This document shows, piece after piece, positions 1 to 7,620 of a stretch of 7,627 bases of DNA. Both the position numbers and the translations under genes were made by a program. Under the pieces are notes generated by a model. The model was not told where the DNA came from. It saw only the letters and a program-made list of their open reading frames with translations, and did no database searches. Source of the stretch: Mycobacterium sp. (lineage in GTDB: Bacteria > Actinomycetota > Actinomycetes > Mycobacteriales > Mycobacteriaceae); NCBI GenBank assembly GCA_018500005.2, contig JAHBAP020000277.1, positions 1 to 7,627 of the forward strand, written 5' to 3'. Position 1 is the stretch's first letter; each line of letters begins with the position of its first letter.

Positions 1-162
1 GTGTCGGGCGGATCTCCGCTGCCCGGATTCTCCGACCCCGTCGGCCTAGTCTCGAAAGCTGATCGGACGGCCGCCCACAGCTTCGCCCCGCCGGCCCCGC
101 GTACCGGATCGGCTGCCCGCCGACGCGGGCACCTGCGAGTTCTTCCGGACCCGGGCGACTGA
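1..162 (+). CDS. DUF3499-family protein, C-terminal fragment (Rv3258c-like)
   Basis: Frame 1 is open from the first base to a TGA at 160-162, giving 53 codons that enter from the left edge. The last residues read RRRGHLRVLPDPGD, which matches the conserved C-terminal tail I remember for actinobacterial DUF3499 proteins (M. tuberculosis Rv3258c, about 163 aa). The preceding 35 or so residues are Pro/Ala/Ser-rich low-complexity linker. The Cys-containing N-terminal part of the family lies outside the window. The window happens to begin with GTG, but I treat this as an internal Val codon because a 53-residue protein would lack the family core. Position directly upstream of the phosphomannomutase gene is as in M. 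tuberculosis. The function of the family is unknown. The frame and stop are seen directly; the family call is from remembered similarity. Confidence 0.72.
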   Translation: MSGGSPLPGFSDPVGLVSKADRTAAHSFAPPAPRTGSAARRRGHLRVLPDPGD

Positions 163-164
163 GT

Positions 165-186
165 CTCGGCTCCCCGATGAGCCGGG
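165..186 (+). terminator. Hairpin just after the DUF3499 stop, possible U-less terminator
   Basis: CGGCTC (167-172) and GAGCCG (179-184) form a perfect 6-bp stem around a 6-nt loop. A G-T wobble (166/185) and a C-G pair (165/186) extend it to 8 bp. It begins 3 nt after the upstream stop codon. No T-tract follows, but mycobacterial hairpins of this kind are often proposed as terminators without one. It could also be a chance GC-rich stem or a processing site. Whether transcription really ends here is inference. Confidence 0.4.
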
Positions 187-208
187 CCACCGGGTACGGA
201 TGGAAGGC

Positions 209-230
209 TAGGCTTGACGGCCGGTAGTTT
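209..230 (+). promoter_or_regulatory. Candidate -10 boxes for the manB operon
   Basis: The 90-bp gap before manB holds two hexamers fitting the mycobacterial SigA -10 consensus TANNNT: TAGGCT (209-214) and TAGTTT (225-230). The second would start transcription near 237-239, leaving a short leader with the AGGAG ribosome site at 243-247. TTGACG at 214-219 resembles a -35 element but is too close to the second box. With the hairpin upstream, this gap is the likely start of the mannose transcription unit. TANNNT is loose and occurs often by chance, so this is weak evidence. Confidence 0.35.
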
Positions 231-242
231 TCGTCCTTCCCT

Positions 243-247
243 AGGAG
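243..247 (+). promoter_or_regulatory. Ribosome binding site that sets the manB start
   Basis: AGGAG lies 5 nt before the ATG at 253. The alternative in-frame TTG at 214 has no such site and would add 13 residues that do not resemble the N-terminus of known homologues. Confidence 0.8.
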
Positions 248-252
248 CGCCC

Positions 253-1650
253 ATGCCCAGGTCCGCCGCCGACGTGCGCCGCGTGATCAAGGCCTACGAC
301 GTGCGTGGTCTGGTCGGCAAGGAGATCGACGAGGCGTTCGTCTCCGAAGTCGGATCGGCCTTCGCGCGATTGATGCGCACCGAGGCCGCCGACGGCAGTT
401 CGCGGGTGGTCATCGGCTACGACATGCGCGAGAGTTCCCCGACGCTGGCCGCCGCCTTCGCCGAAGGGGTCACTTCCCAGGGCCTGGACGTGTTGCGCAT
501 CGGACTGGCCTCCACCGACGAGTTGTACTTCGCCTCCGGTCTGCTCGACTGCCCCGGCGCCATGTTCACCGCCAGCCACAACCCGGCCGCCTACAACGGC
601 ATCAAAATGTGCCGGGCGCAGGCCAAGCCGGTGGGGGAGGACACCGGACTGGCGGTGATCCGCGACGAGGTGATCGCCGGGGTCCCGGAGTGGGATGGGC
701 CGCGCGGAACCATCGGTGACCGCGACGTGCTCGCCGACTACGGGATCTTCCTGCGCTCCCTGGTCGATGTCGGGTCGCTACGGCCGCTGCGGGTCGCCGT
801 CGACGCCGGGAACGGAATGGCCGGGCACACCACCCCCGCCGTGCTGGGTGAGGTAGCGGGCCTGACCCTGCTTCCGCTGTACTTCGAACTCGACGGGTCC
901 TTCCCCAACCACGAAGCCAACCCGCTGGAACCCGCCAACCTCGTCGACCTACAGAACTTCGTCCGCGAGACCGGCGCCGACATCGGACTGGCCTTCGACG
1001 GCGATGCCGACCGCTGCTTCGTCGTCGACGAACTCGGGCAACCGGTGTCGCCCTCGGCGGTCACCGCCCTGGTCGCCGACCGCGAACTCGCCCGCGAACC
1101 GGGCGCGACGGTGATCCACAACCTGATCACTTCGCGGGTGGTGCCGGAGTTGATCGCCGAACGGGGCGGAACGCCGGTGCGCTCGCGGGTCGGGCACTCC
1201 TACATCAAGGCGCTGATGGCCGACAGCGGTGCCATCTTCGGCGGCGAGCATTCAGCGCACTACTACTTCCGGGATTTCTGGGGCGCCGACTCGGGCATGC
1301 TGGCCGCGCTGCACGTGCTGGCCGCCCTGGGCGGGCAGGACCGGCCGCTGTCGGAACTGATGCGGGAGTACCAGCGCTACGCGGCCTCGGGCGAGATCAA
1401 CTTCCGCGTAGAAGACGCACCGGCATGTGTTGCGGCGGTCCTGGATTGTTTTGCACCGCAGACTGTTTCGACCGATCACCTGGACGGTGTCACCGTCGAC
1501 CTCGGTGACGGAGCCTGGTTCAACCTGCGCACCTCCAACACCGAACCGCTGCTGCGGCTCAACGTCGAGGCCCGCACCCCCGGAGAGGTCGCCGCAATCG
1601 TCACCCGGGCCGCCGATGAGATCGGCGAGCGCAGCAAGGCGGGGGCGTGA
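253..1650 (+). CDS. manB: Phosphomannomutase / phosphoglucomutase family enzyme (Rv3257c-like)
   Basis: This 465-aa cytosolic enzyme of the alpha-D-phosphohexomutase family is expected to interconvert mannose-6-P and mannose-1-P on the route to GDP-mannose, the donor for mycobacterial PIM, LM and LAM. All four active-site loops are visible: catalytic phosphoserine loop TASHNP with Ser108; Mg-binding loop DGDADR at 249-254; sugar-binding loop GGEHSAH at 330-336; and phosphate-binding loop RTSNTEP at 426-432. The N-terminal YDVRG (15-19) is also typical. Length is normal for bacterial PMM/PGM enzymes and no key residue is missing. ATG 253 is chosen for its AGGAG site and because the protein then begins shortly before the conserved core. 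The stop overlaps the next gene's GTG, which suggests translational coupling. Some phosphoglucomutase activity is possible, but linkage to manA favours mannose. The M. tuberculosis homologue is also called pmmA. Confidence 0.93.
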   Translation: MPRSAADVRRVIKAYDVRGLVGKEIDEAFVSEVGSAFARLMRTEAADGSSRVVIGYDMRESSPTLAAAFAEGVTSQGLDVLRIGLASTDELYFASGLLDCPGAMFTASHNPAAYNGIKMCRAQAKPVGEDTGLAVIRDEVIAGVPEWDGPRGTIGDRDVLADYGIFLRSLVDVGSLRPLRVAVDAGNGMAGHTTPAVLGEVAGLTLLPLYFELDGSFPNHEANPLEPANLVDLQNFVRETGADIGLAFDGDADRCFVVDELGQPVSPSAVTALVADRELAREPGATVIHNLITSRVVPELIAERGGTPVRSRVGHSYIKALMADSGAIFGGEHSAHYYFRDFWGADSGMLAALHVLAALGGQDRPLSELMREYQRYAASGEINFRVEDAPACVAAVLDCFAPQTVSTDHLDGVTVDLGDGAWFNLRTSNTEPLLRLNVEARTPGEVAAIVTRAADEIGERSKAGA

Positions 1651-2714
1651 GCTCAGCGCAGGCGACAGTGGATCTCGACGACACCGACGGGCTGCTGGAC
1701 GCGGACCGCGACGGACTGCTGCGCTCCGCGGCGTTGGCCGGCGCGCAGGTTCGGGCGGTCGCCTCGGCGGTGGAAGAGGGGGCCCTGGAATCGGTCATCG
1801 GGGACCACCGGCCCCGGACGGTGATCTGGCTGGCCGGGCGCGGGCCGGCGCAGACCGCCGGCGCCATGCTTTCCGCCGCGCTCGGCGGGGTGGCGGGCGA
1901 ACCCCTGGTGGCGGCCTCCGAAGCACTGCCCTGGATCGGTCCGCTGGACGTTCTTGTCGTCGCCGGGGACGACCCGGGGGATCCGACTCTGGTCGCTGCC
2001 GCGGCCACCGCGGTGCGCCGCGGAGCGCGGGTCGTGGTCGCCGCTCCCTACGAGGGCCCACTGCGGGACGCCACCGCCGGACGTTCCGCGGTACTGGCCC
2101 CCCGACTGTGGGTGCACGAGGAATTCGGGTTGAGCCGCTACCTGGCCGCAGGGTTGGCGGTCCTGGCGGCGGTGGACGCCGGCTTGTCCACCGATCTCAA
2201 CGCCCTGGCCGATGAACTGGACGCCGAGGCGTTGCGCAACGGGGTTTCCCGCGAAGTCTTCACCAATCCGGCCAAAGCACTGGCCGAGAGGATGACCGGA
2301 CGACCGGTGGTGCTGGCCGGTGATTGCCCGGCAACCGTGGCGTTGGCCCGCCACGCCGCGGCCGTGTTGCTACGGATGGCGGGCCGGCCGGTGGGAGCCG
2401 TCGGGTTGGCCGACGCGGTAGTGGCGGTGCGGGTAGCGGCGGCCGCCGGGTTCGCCGACCCGGTGTTCCATGACGAGGAGATCGACGGGCCGCTGCCCAG
2501 CCGGCCGCGGGTGCTGGCGTTGACCCTCGATGCCGAGCGCACGGTGCTGTCCGCCCGTATCGCCGGAATCGACGGCGTTGATTTGGTGGGTGTCGAGGAC
2601 GTCGGCGAGGCAGGATCTGTCCCGGCGGGTAACGCCCGCGCCGAACAACAGCTGGCCACCCTGGCGGTCCGGCTGGAAATGGCGGCGGTTTATCTGAGAT
2701 TGGCAGGGGGATAG
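1647..2714 (+). CDS. SIS-fold, TobH-like protein of the mannose operon (Rv3256c-like)
   Basis: This 355-aa, Ala/Val-rich soluble protein has no signal peptide or membrane segment. It begins at GTG 1647, which overlaps the manB stop by 4 bp; AAGG at 1636-1639 gives a weak ribosome site. The sequence suggests two tandem alpha/beta halves as in sugar isomerase (SIS) proteins, roughly residues 57-155 and 218-350. The first has the strand-loop-helix pattern VLVVAGDDPGDPTLV (102-116), but acidic and Pro/Gly residues replace the usual Ser/Thr-rich phosphosugar loop. A segment FHDEEIDG (274-281) resembles the HNEI region of bifunctional phosphoglucose/phosphomannose isomerases. Homologues sit between manB and manA in actinobacteria and are annotated as conserved hypothetical, TobH or SIS-domain proteins. 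A regulatory, scaffolding or divergent isomerase role is plausible, but none is shown. The ORF and context are secure; the fold is inferred from pattern and the biochemical role is unknown. Confidence 0.82.
   Translation: MSSAQATVDLDDTDGLLDADRDGLLRSAALAGAQVRAVASAVEEGALESVIGDHRPRTVIWLAGRGPAQTAGAMLSAALGGVAGEPLVAASEALPWIGPLDVLVVAGDDPGDPTLVAAAATAVRRGARVVVAAPYEGPLRDATAGRSAVLAPRLWVHEEFGLSRYLAAGLAVLAAVDAGLSTDLNALADELDAEALRNGVSREVFTNPAKALAERMTGRPVVLAGDCPATVALARHAAAVLLRMAGRPVGAVGLADAVVAVRVAAAAGFADPVFHDEEIDGPLPSRPRVLALTLDAERTVLSARIAGIDGVDLVGVEDVGEAGSVPAGNARAEQQLATLAVRLEMAAVYLRLAGG
2705..2710 (+). promoter_or_regulatory. Probable manA ribosome binding site
   Basis: AGGGGG overlaps the last codons of the upstream gene and ends 11 nt before the GTG at 2722. 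The spacing is long for an optimal site. With only 7 bp between the genes, initiation probably also depends on ribosomes finishing the upstream gene. Confidence 0.45.
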
Positions 2715-2721
2715 TTCAGTC

Positions 2722-3954
2722 GTGCAGTTGTTACGGGGAGCCATCCGAACCTACGCGTGGGGATCACGCACGGCGATCGCCGAATTCACCGGCCGGCCGG
2801 CGCCGACGGCGCACCCGGAGGCCGAACTGTGGCTCGGCGCTCACCCGGGCGATCCGGCCCGGCTTGAAGGCTCCGACGGGGAGACCTCACTGCTGGACGC
2901 GATCGCCGCGGACCCCGAAGGTGAACTCGGCCCGGCGGTGCGGGAACGATTCGGCGACGTCCTCCCGTTCCTGGTGAAGGTGCTCGCCGCCGATGAGCCG
3001 TTGTCGCTGCAGGCCCATCCCAGCGCCGAGCAGGCGGTGGAGGGCTTCGACCGCGAGAACCGTGCCGGGGTGCCGGTGAACTCGCCGGTACGCAACTACC
3101 GTGACCGCAACCACAAGCCCGAAATCCTGGTGGCGCTCAGTGATTTCGCCGCACTTGCCGGCTTCCGTTCGGCCGCCCGGTCGGTGGCGCTGATGAAAGC
3201 CCTTGCGGTGCCCGGGTTGGACCCCTACATGGCACTGCTCGACGACCGGTCCGACGCAGCCGGGCTGCGTGCCCTTTTCACCACCTGGATCACCGCTCCG
3301 CAACCCGACATCGACGCGCTCATTCCCGCCGTTCTGGAAGGTGCCGTCGGCTACATCCGTTCGGGCGCAAAAGAATTCGCCGAGGAAGCCCGAACGATCC
3401 TGGAACTCGGCGAGCGCTACCCGGGGGATGCGGGCGTGTTGGCCGCGCTGCTGCTAAACCGGATCAGCCTGGCCCCCGGCGAGGGGATTTTCCTTCCCGC
3501 CGGCAATCTGCACAGCTATCTGCACGGGGTTGGCATGGAGGTGATGGCCAACTCCGACAACGTGCTGCGAGGTGGCCTCACGCCCAAACACGTCGACGTC
3601 CCCGAACTGCTGCGAGTTCTCGACTTCAACCCGGTCCCGGACGCCCGGGTGGGCACCCGCCGGGAGGGGATCGAATTGATCTACCGGACACCGGTGCCCG
3701 AGTTCGCAGCCGCCATGCTGACCCTGGACGGCGACCACCTCGGCCACGAGATCGACGCCCCGTCTCACCACGACGGGCCGCAGATCCTGGTGTGCACGGA
3801 GGGCTCGGTGATCGCCCGGGCGAAGTCCGGCGAACTGCGGATCGACCGCGGCCAGGCGGCGTGGGTGGCTGCCGACGACGGACCGATCCGATTGGAAGCC
3901 TCCGAACCGAGCAGGTTGTTCCGCGCGACAGTCGGCCCCGCCGTCGGCTCCTGA
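2722..3954 (+). CDS. manA: Mannose-6-phosphate isomerase, type I (Rv3255c-like)
   Basis: This 410-aa cytosolic zinc enzyme interconverts fructose-6-P and mannose-6-P, feeding the mutase encoded two genes upstream. The type I cupin signature is complete. Predicted zinc ligands are Gln97 and His99 in LSLQAHPS, Glu134 in HKPE, and His264 in GNLHSY. The substrate loop NVLRGGLTPKH carries the conserved Arg283 and Lys289. A C-terminal beta-rich domain follows (about 320-405). The start is GTG 2722: the protein then opens with QLLRGAIRTYAWGSR, which matches the family N-terminus, and no earlier start fits. It lies 7 bp after the SIS-like gene, so manB, the SIS-like gene and manA are very probably one transcript. 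Length and motifs are normal. The 66-bp gap downstream lacks the opposite-strand gene (Rv3254) that I remember at this place in M. tuberculosis. Confidence 0.95.
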   Translation: MQLLRGAIRTYAWGSRTAIAEFTGRPAPTAHPEAELWLGAHPGDPARLEGSDGETSLLDAIAADPEGELGPAVRERFGDVLPFLVKVLAADEPLSLQAHPSAEQAVEGFDRENRAGVPVNSPVRNYRDRNHKPEILVALSDFAALAGFRSAARSVALMKALAVPGLDPYMALLDDRSDAAGLRALFTTWITAPQPDIDALIPAVLEGAVGYIRSGAKEFAEEARTILELGERYPGDAGVLAALLLNRISLAPGEGIFLPAGNLHSYLHGVGMEVMANSDNVLRGGLTPKHVDVPELLRVLDFNPVPDARVGTRREGIELIYRTPVPEFAAAMLTLDGDHLGHEIDAPSHHDGPQILVCTEGSVIARAKSGELRIDRGQAAWVAADDGPIRLEASEPSRLFRATVGPAVGS

Positions 3955-4006
3955 CGGCTCGGCAAGGATCTGCCTCGAACCCGACCTCGACCGCTCCCCG
4001 TCCCGG

Positions 4007-4012
4007 TAGCGT
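4007..4012 (+). promoter_or_regulatory. -10 box placed for a leaderless permease mRNA
   Basis: TAGCGT fits the mycobacterial TANNNT -10 consensus and ends 8 nt before the ATG at 4021. Transcription would then start at or next to the A of the start codon. No Shine-Dalgarno-like purine run is present in the 20 nt before the ATG, which agrees with leaderless initiation, a common mode in mycobacteria. No convincing -35 is seen. This implies the permease has its own promoter, separate from the manA operon. Confidence 0.5.
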
Positions 4013-4020
4013 CTGCGGCC

Positions 4021-5505
4021 ATGAAGTTGGCCGCGAGAACCAAGTCGGTGGAACAGTCCATCCGGGACACCGACGAACCATCCACCCGACTCCGTAAGCA
4101 ACTCACCTGGTGGGATCTCACCGTCTTCGGCGTCTCGGTGGTAGTCGGTGCCGGCATCTTCACCGTCACCGCGACGACGTTCGGCAACATCACCGGCCCG
4201 GCGCTGTCGGTTTCGTTCGTCATCGCCGCGATCACCTGCGCGCTGGCCGCACTGTGCTACGCCGAGTTCGCCTCCACTCTGCCGGTCGCCGGCAGCGCCT
4301 ACACCTTCTCCTATGCCACCTTCGGTGAGTTCATGGCCTGGATCATCGGCTGGGACCTCATCCTCGAGTTCGCCGTCGGCGCGGCGGTGGCCGCCAAGGG
4401 CTGGTCGAGTTATCTGGGTACGGTGTTCGGCTTCGCAGGCGGAACCGTCCACCTGGGCGGATTCGAATTCGATTGGGGCGCATTGCTTATCGTCGCCGTC
4501 GTCGCCACCCTGCTAGCCCTCGGCACCAAGGTGTCCTCGCATTTCTCGGCCGTCATCACTGCGATCAAGGTCGCCGTCGTCCTGTTGGTCATCGTCGTCG
4601 GGTCGTTCTACATCAAGCCGGCGAACTTCTCGCCGTTCATTCCCCCGACCGAGACCGGCAGGGGTGCGGCCGGGACGGGTGTCGACCAGTCGGTGTTCTC
4701 GCTGCTCACCGGGGGAGGTGGCAGCCACTACGGCTGGTACGGCGTGCTGGCCGGCGCCTCCATCGTCTTCTTCGCCTTCATCGGATTCGATGTGGTCGCC
4801 ACCACCGCCGAGGAGACCAAGAATCCGCAACGCGATGTCGCCCGCGGCATCCTGGCGTCGTTGGCAATAGTGACCGTCCTCTACGTTGCGGTCTCCGTCG
4901 TGCTGTCCGGCATGGTCAGCTACACCGAACTGCGCGACAGCAGTGGCGGCCACGCCAACCTGGCCACCGCGTTCTCCCTCAACGGGGTGGACTGGGCCGC
5001 CAAGATCATCTCCATCGGTGCCCTGGCCGGCCTGACCACCGTGGTGATGGTGCTGGTGCTCGGACTGTCCCGGGTGATGTTCGCGATGGCCCGCGACGGC
5101 TTGTTGCCGCGCGGCCTGGCGATGACCAACGAACGTGACGCCCCGGTGCGGGTCACCGTCGTGGTCGCGATTCTGATCGCGGTCGCAGCGACCGCCTTCC
5201 CTATGTCCAAGCTGGAAGAGATGGTCAACGTCGGGACGCTGTTCGCCTTCGTGCTGGTGTCGGCCGGGGTGATCGTCCTGCGCCGCACCCGGCCCGATCT
5301 CAACCGCGGGTTCCGCGCGCCGTTCGTCCCGGCCCTGCCGATCCTGTCGATCCTGGCCTGCGGGTGGCTGATGCTGAATCTGACCGTCCTGACCTGGATC
5401 CGGTTCCTGGTCTGGATGGCGGTCGGCATCGCGGTGTACGCGTTCTACGGCTACCGGCACTCGGTGCTCGGCCGGCGACTCGCCGAACCGGTGGCGGCCC
5501 GGTAG
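4021..5505 (+). CDS. APC-superfamily amino-acid permease (Rv3253c-like, cationic amino acid transporter type)
   Basis: This 494-aa inner-membrane transporter has about 12 hydrophobic segments, a short charged cytoplasmic N-terminus (1-29) and an Arg-rich C-terminal tail. Family signatures are clear: GAGIF in the first membrane helix (43-47), which binds the amino-acid backbone in APC transporters; GFDVVATTAEETKNPQRD (255-272), the conserved helix and loop of this family; SRVMFAMARDGLLP (350-363); and RRTRPDLNRGFRAP (421-434). These resemble the cationic amino acid transporter branch, so Arg, Lys or ornithine are reasonable substrates, but specificity cannot be read from sequence. ATG 4021 is chosen because a -10 box sits at leaderless distance and the N-terminus matches the remembered M. 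tuberculosis protein. The Gly-rich stretch near 211-235 is an external loop before the next helix. In M. tuberculosis the next genes are alkB-rubA-rubB; here the TetR gene follows after 9 bp. Confidence 0.92.
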   Translation: MKLAARTKSVEQSIRDTDEPSTRLRKQLTWWDLTVFGVSVVVGAGIFTVTATTFGNITGPALSVSFVIAAITCALAALCYAEFASTLPVAGSAYTFSYATFGEFMAWIIGWDLILEFAVGAAVAAKGWSSYLGTVFGFAGGTVHLGGFEFDWGALLIVAVVATLLALGTKVSSHFSAVITAIKVAVVLLVIVVGSFYIKPANFSPFIPPTETGRGAAGTGVDQSVFSLLTGGGGSHYGWYGVLAGASIVFFAFIGFDVVATTAEETKNPQRDVARGILASLAIVTVLYVAVSVVLSGMVSYTELRDSSGGHANLATAFSLNGVDWAAKIISIGALAGLTTVVMVLVLGLSRVMFAMARDGLLPRGLAMTNERDAPVRVTVVVAILIAVAATAFPMSKLEEMVNVGTLFAFVLVSAGVIVLRRTRPDLNRGFRAPFVPALPILSILACGWLMLNLTVLTWIRFLVWMAVGIAVYAFYGYRHSVLGRRLAEPVAAR

Positions 5506-5514
5506 GCGCGGTAC

Positions 5515-6120
5515 GTGGACCAGTTGCGCGACGGCGTCCTGGACGCCATGCGTCAGGAGTTGCTGACCAAGGACTGGTCGGCGATCACCCTCTCCGACGT
5601 CGCGCGCACCGCGGGGGTCAGTCGCCAGACCATCTACAACGAGTTCGGGTCACGGCAGGGCCTCGCCCAGGGCTACGCGCTGCGATTGGCGACCCGCCTG
5701 GTCGATGCCGTCGCCGGCGCCATCGAGGCTCACGTCGGTGACCTCCACGCGGCCTTTCTCGACGGGTTCCGGGCCTTCTTCAGCGCCTCGGCCGCCGATC
5801 CGCTGGTCATCTCGCTGCTGTCCGGTGAAGCCAAACCGGACCTGCTACAGATCATCACCACCGACAGCGCCCCGATCATCACGCACTGCTCGGCCCGCCT
5901 CGCCGCGGTGATCACCGGTAGCTGGGTGCAGGCCGGGGAGGCCGACGCCGGGGTGCTGGCGCGGGCCATCGTGCGCCTTGCCATGAGTTACGTGTCGATG
6001 CCGGCTCAGAGCGAGTTCGGGGCCGACCACGATGTGCCCGCCGACCTGGCCCGGCTGATGACGCCGTTTGCCGAGCGGTACGCCGGCCGCGGCGGTGGAG
6101 CAAAAGCCCCGATTCCGTGA
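5515..6120 (+). CDS. TetR-family transcriptional regulator (Rv3249c / AlkX-like)
   Basis: This 201-aa protein has an N-terminal TetR DNA-binding domain: helix 1 from about residue 3, helix-turn-helix at 26-45 (LSDVARTAGVSRQTIYNEFG), then an all-helical ligand-binding domain with the distinctive ADPLVISLLSG (94-104) and TTDSAPIIT (115-123). It matches what I remember of Rv3249c, the regulator next to alkB-rubA-rubB and related to alkane-responsive AlkX. The start is GTG 5515. The permease TAG at 5503 is in the same frame and only three non-start codons lie between, so no longer N-terminus is possible; the next ATG (codon 12) would cut helix 1. Only two or so residues precede helix 1, whereas TetR proteins usually carry a basic arm, so it may be truncated. 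GGTAGG at 5501-5506 is a weak ribosome site. It is probably cotranscribed with the permease, and its target here is unknown because no alkane genes are present. Confidence 0.88.
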   Translation: MDQLRDGVLDAMRQELLTKDWSAITLSDVARTAGVSRQTIYNEFGSRQGLAQGYALRLATRLVDAVAGAIEAHVGDLHAAFLDGFRAFFSASAADPLVISLLSGEAKPDLLQIITTDSAPIITHCSARLAAVITGSWVQAGEADAGVLARAIVRLAMSYVSMPAQSEFGADHDVPADLARLMTPFAERYAGRGGGAKAPIP

Positions 6121-6133
6121 TTCGGGCCGGGTC

Positions 6134-6148
6134 CGGTTACCGTAATCG
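6134..6148 (+). repeat. Imperfect palindrome over the sahH -10 box, possible operator
   Basis: The 15-nt element CGGTTACCGTAATCG is centred on C6141. The inner arms TTAC/GTAA are perfect, the next pair is G/T, and the outer CG/CG pairs match. It covers the whole predicted -10 hexamer, a position where a bound repressor would block RNA polymerase. It lies between the TetR gene and sahH, so that regulator is one candidate ligand, but nothing in the sequence proves it. A 15-nt imperfect palindrome can arise by chance in 30 bp of GC-rich DNA. Confidence 0.3.
6138..6143 (+). promoter_or_regulatory. -10 box placed for a leaderless sahH mRNA
   Basis: TACCGT fits TANNNT and ends 7 nt before the ATG at 6151, so the transcript would begin at the start codon. 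No Shine-Dalgarno-like sequence precedes the ATG. This supports independent transcription of sahH despite the 30-bp gap from the TetR gene. No clear -35 hexamer is visible. Confidence 0.55.
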
Positions 6149-6150
6149 CC

Positions 6151-7620
<1,470 letters not shown>

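Noticed and set aside
214..252. TTG at 214 as an upstream start for manB
   Set aside because: The added 13 residues are not family-like, no ribosome site precedes the TTG, and ATG 253 has AGGAG at ideal spacing.
1427..2215. 262-codon + strand frame overlapping manB and the SIS-like gene
   Set aside because: The Arg/Gly-rich translation is an out-of-frame reading of two genes with better-supported frames, and it would need a large overlap with both.
3960..3975. Short inverted repeat GGCA/TGCC after manA as a terminator
   Set aside because: The stem is only 4 bp and does not extend, and no T-tract follows. It is too weak to call.
3454..4452. 332-codon open frame on the - strand across the manA-permease junction
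   Set aside because: It spans the 3' end of manA, the gap and the permease's first membrane segments. Composition is low-complexity Gly/Arg/Asp/His with no recognisable motif. It does not resemble an oxygenase, so it is not a remnant of the Rv3254 gene.
4513..5460. 315-codon open frame on the - strand opposite the permease
   Set aside because: It is the antisense shadow of a membrane protein with high third-position GC, and it is hydrophilic with His/Gln/Asp repeats typical of such shadows.
5473..5485. Inverted repeat CGGCG/CGCCG near the permease 3' end as a TetR operator
   Set aside because: It is a 5-bp GC-only stem inside coding sequence, with a 3-nt spacer too short for a usual TetR half-site arrangement. 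Such stems are frequent by chance at this GC content.
4021..6120. Permease-TetR fusion by read-through of the in-frame TAG at 5503
   Set aside because: The two genes share a frame with only three codons between stop and GTG, but no read-through element is visible, and tethering a DNA-binding domain to this transporter has no support. The shared frame is expected one time in three.
6108..6126. CCCGA/TCGGG stem across the tetR stop as a terminator
   Set aside because: A 5-bp stem with a 9-nt loop and no T-tract is too weak, and it sits directly against the sahH promoter region.
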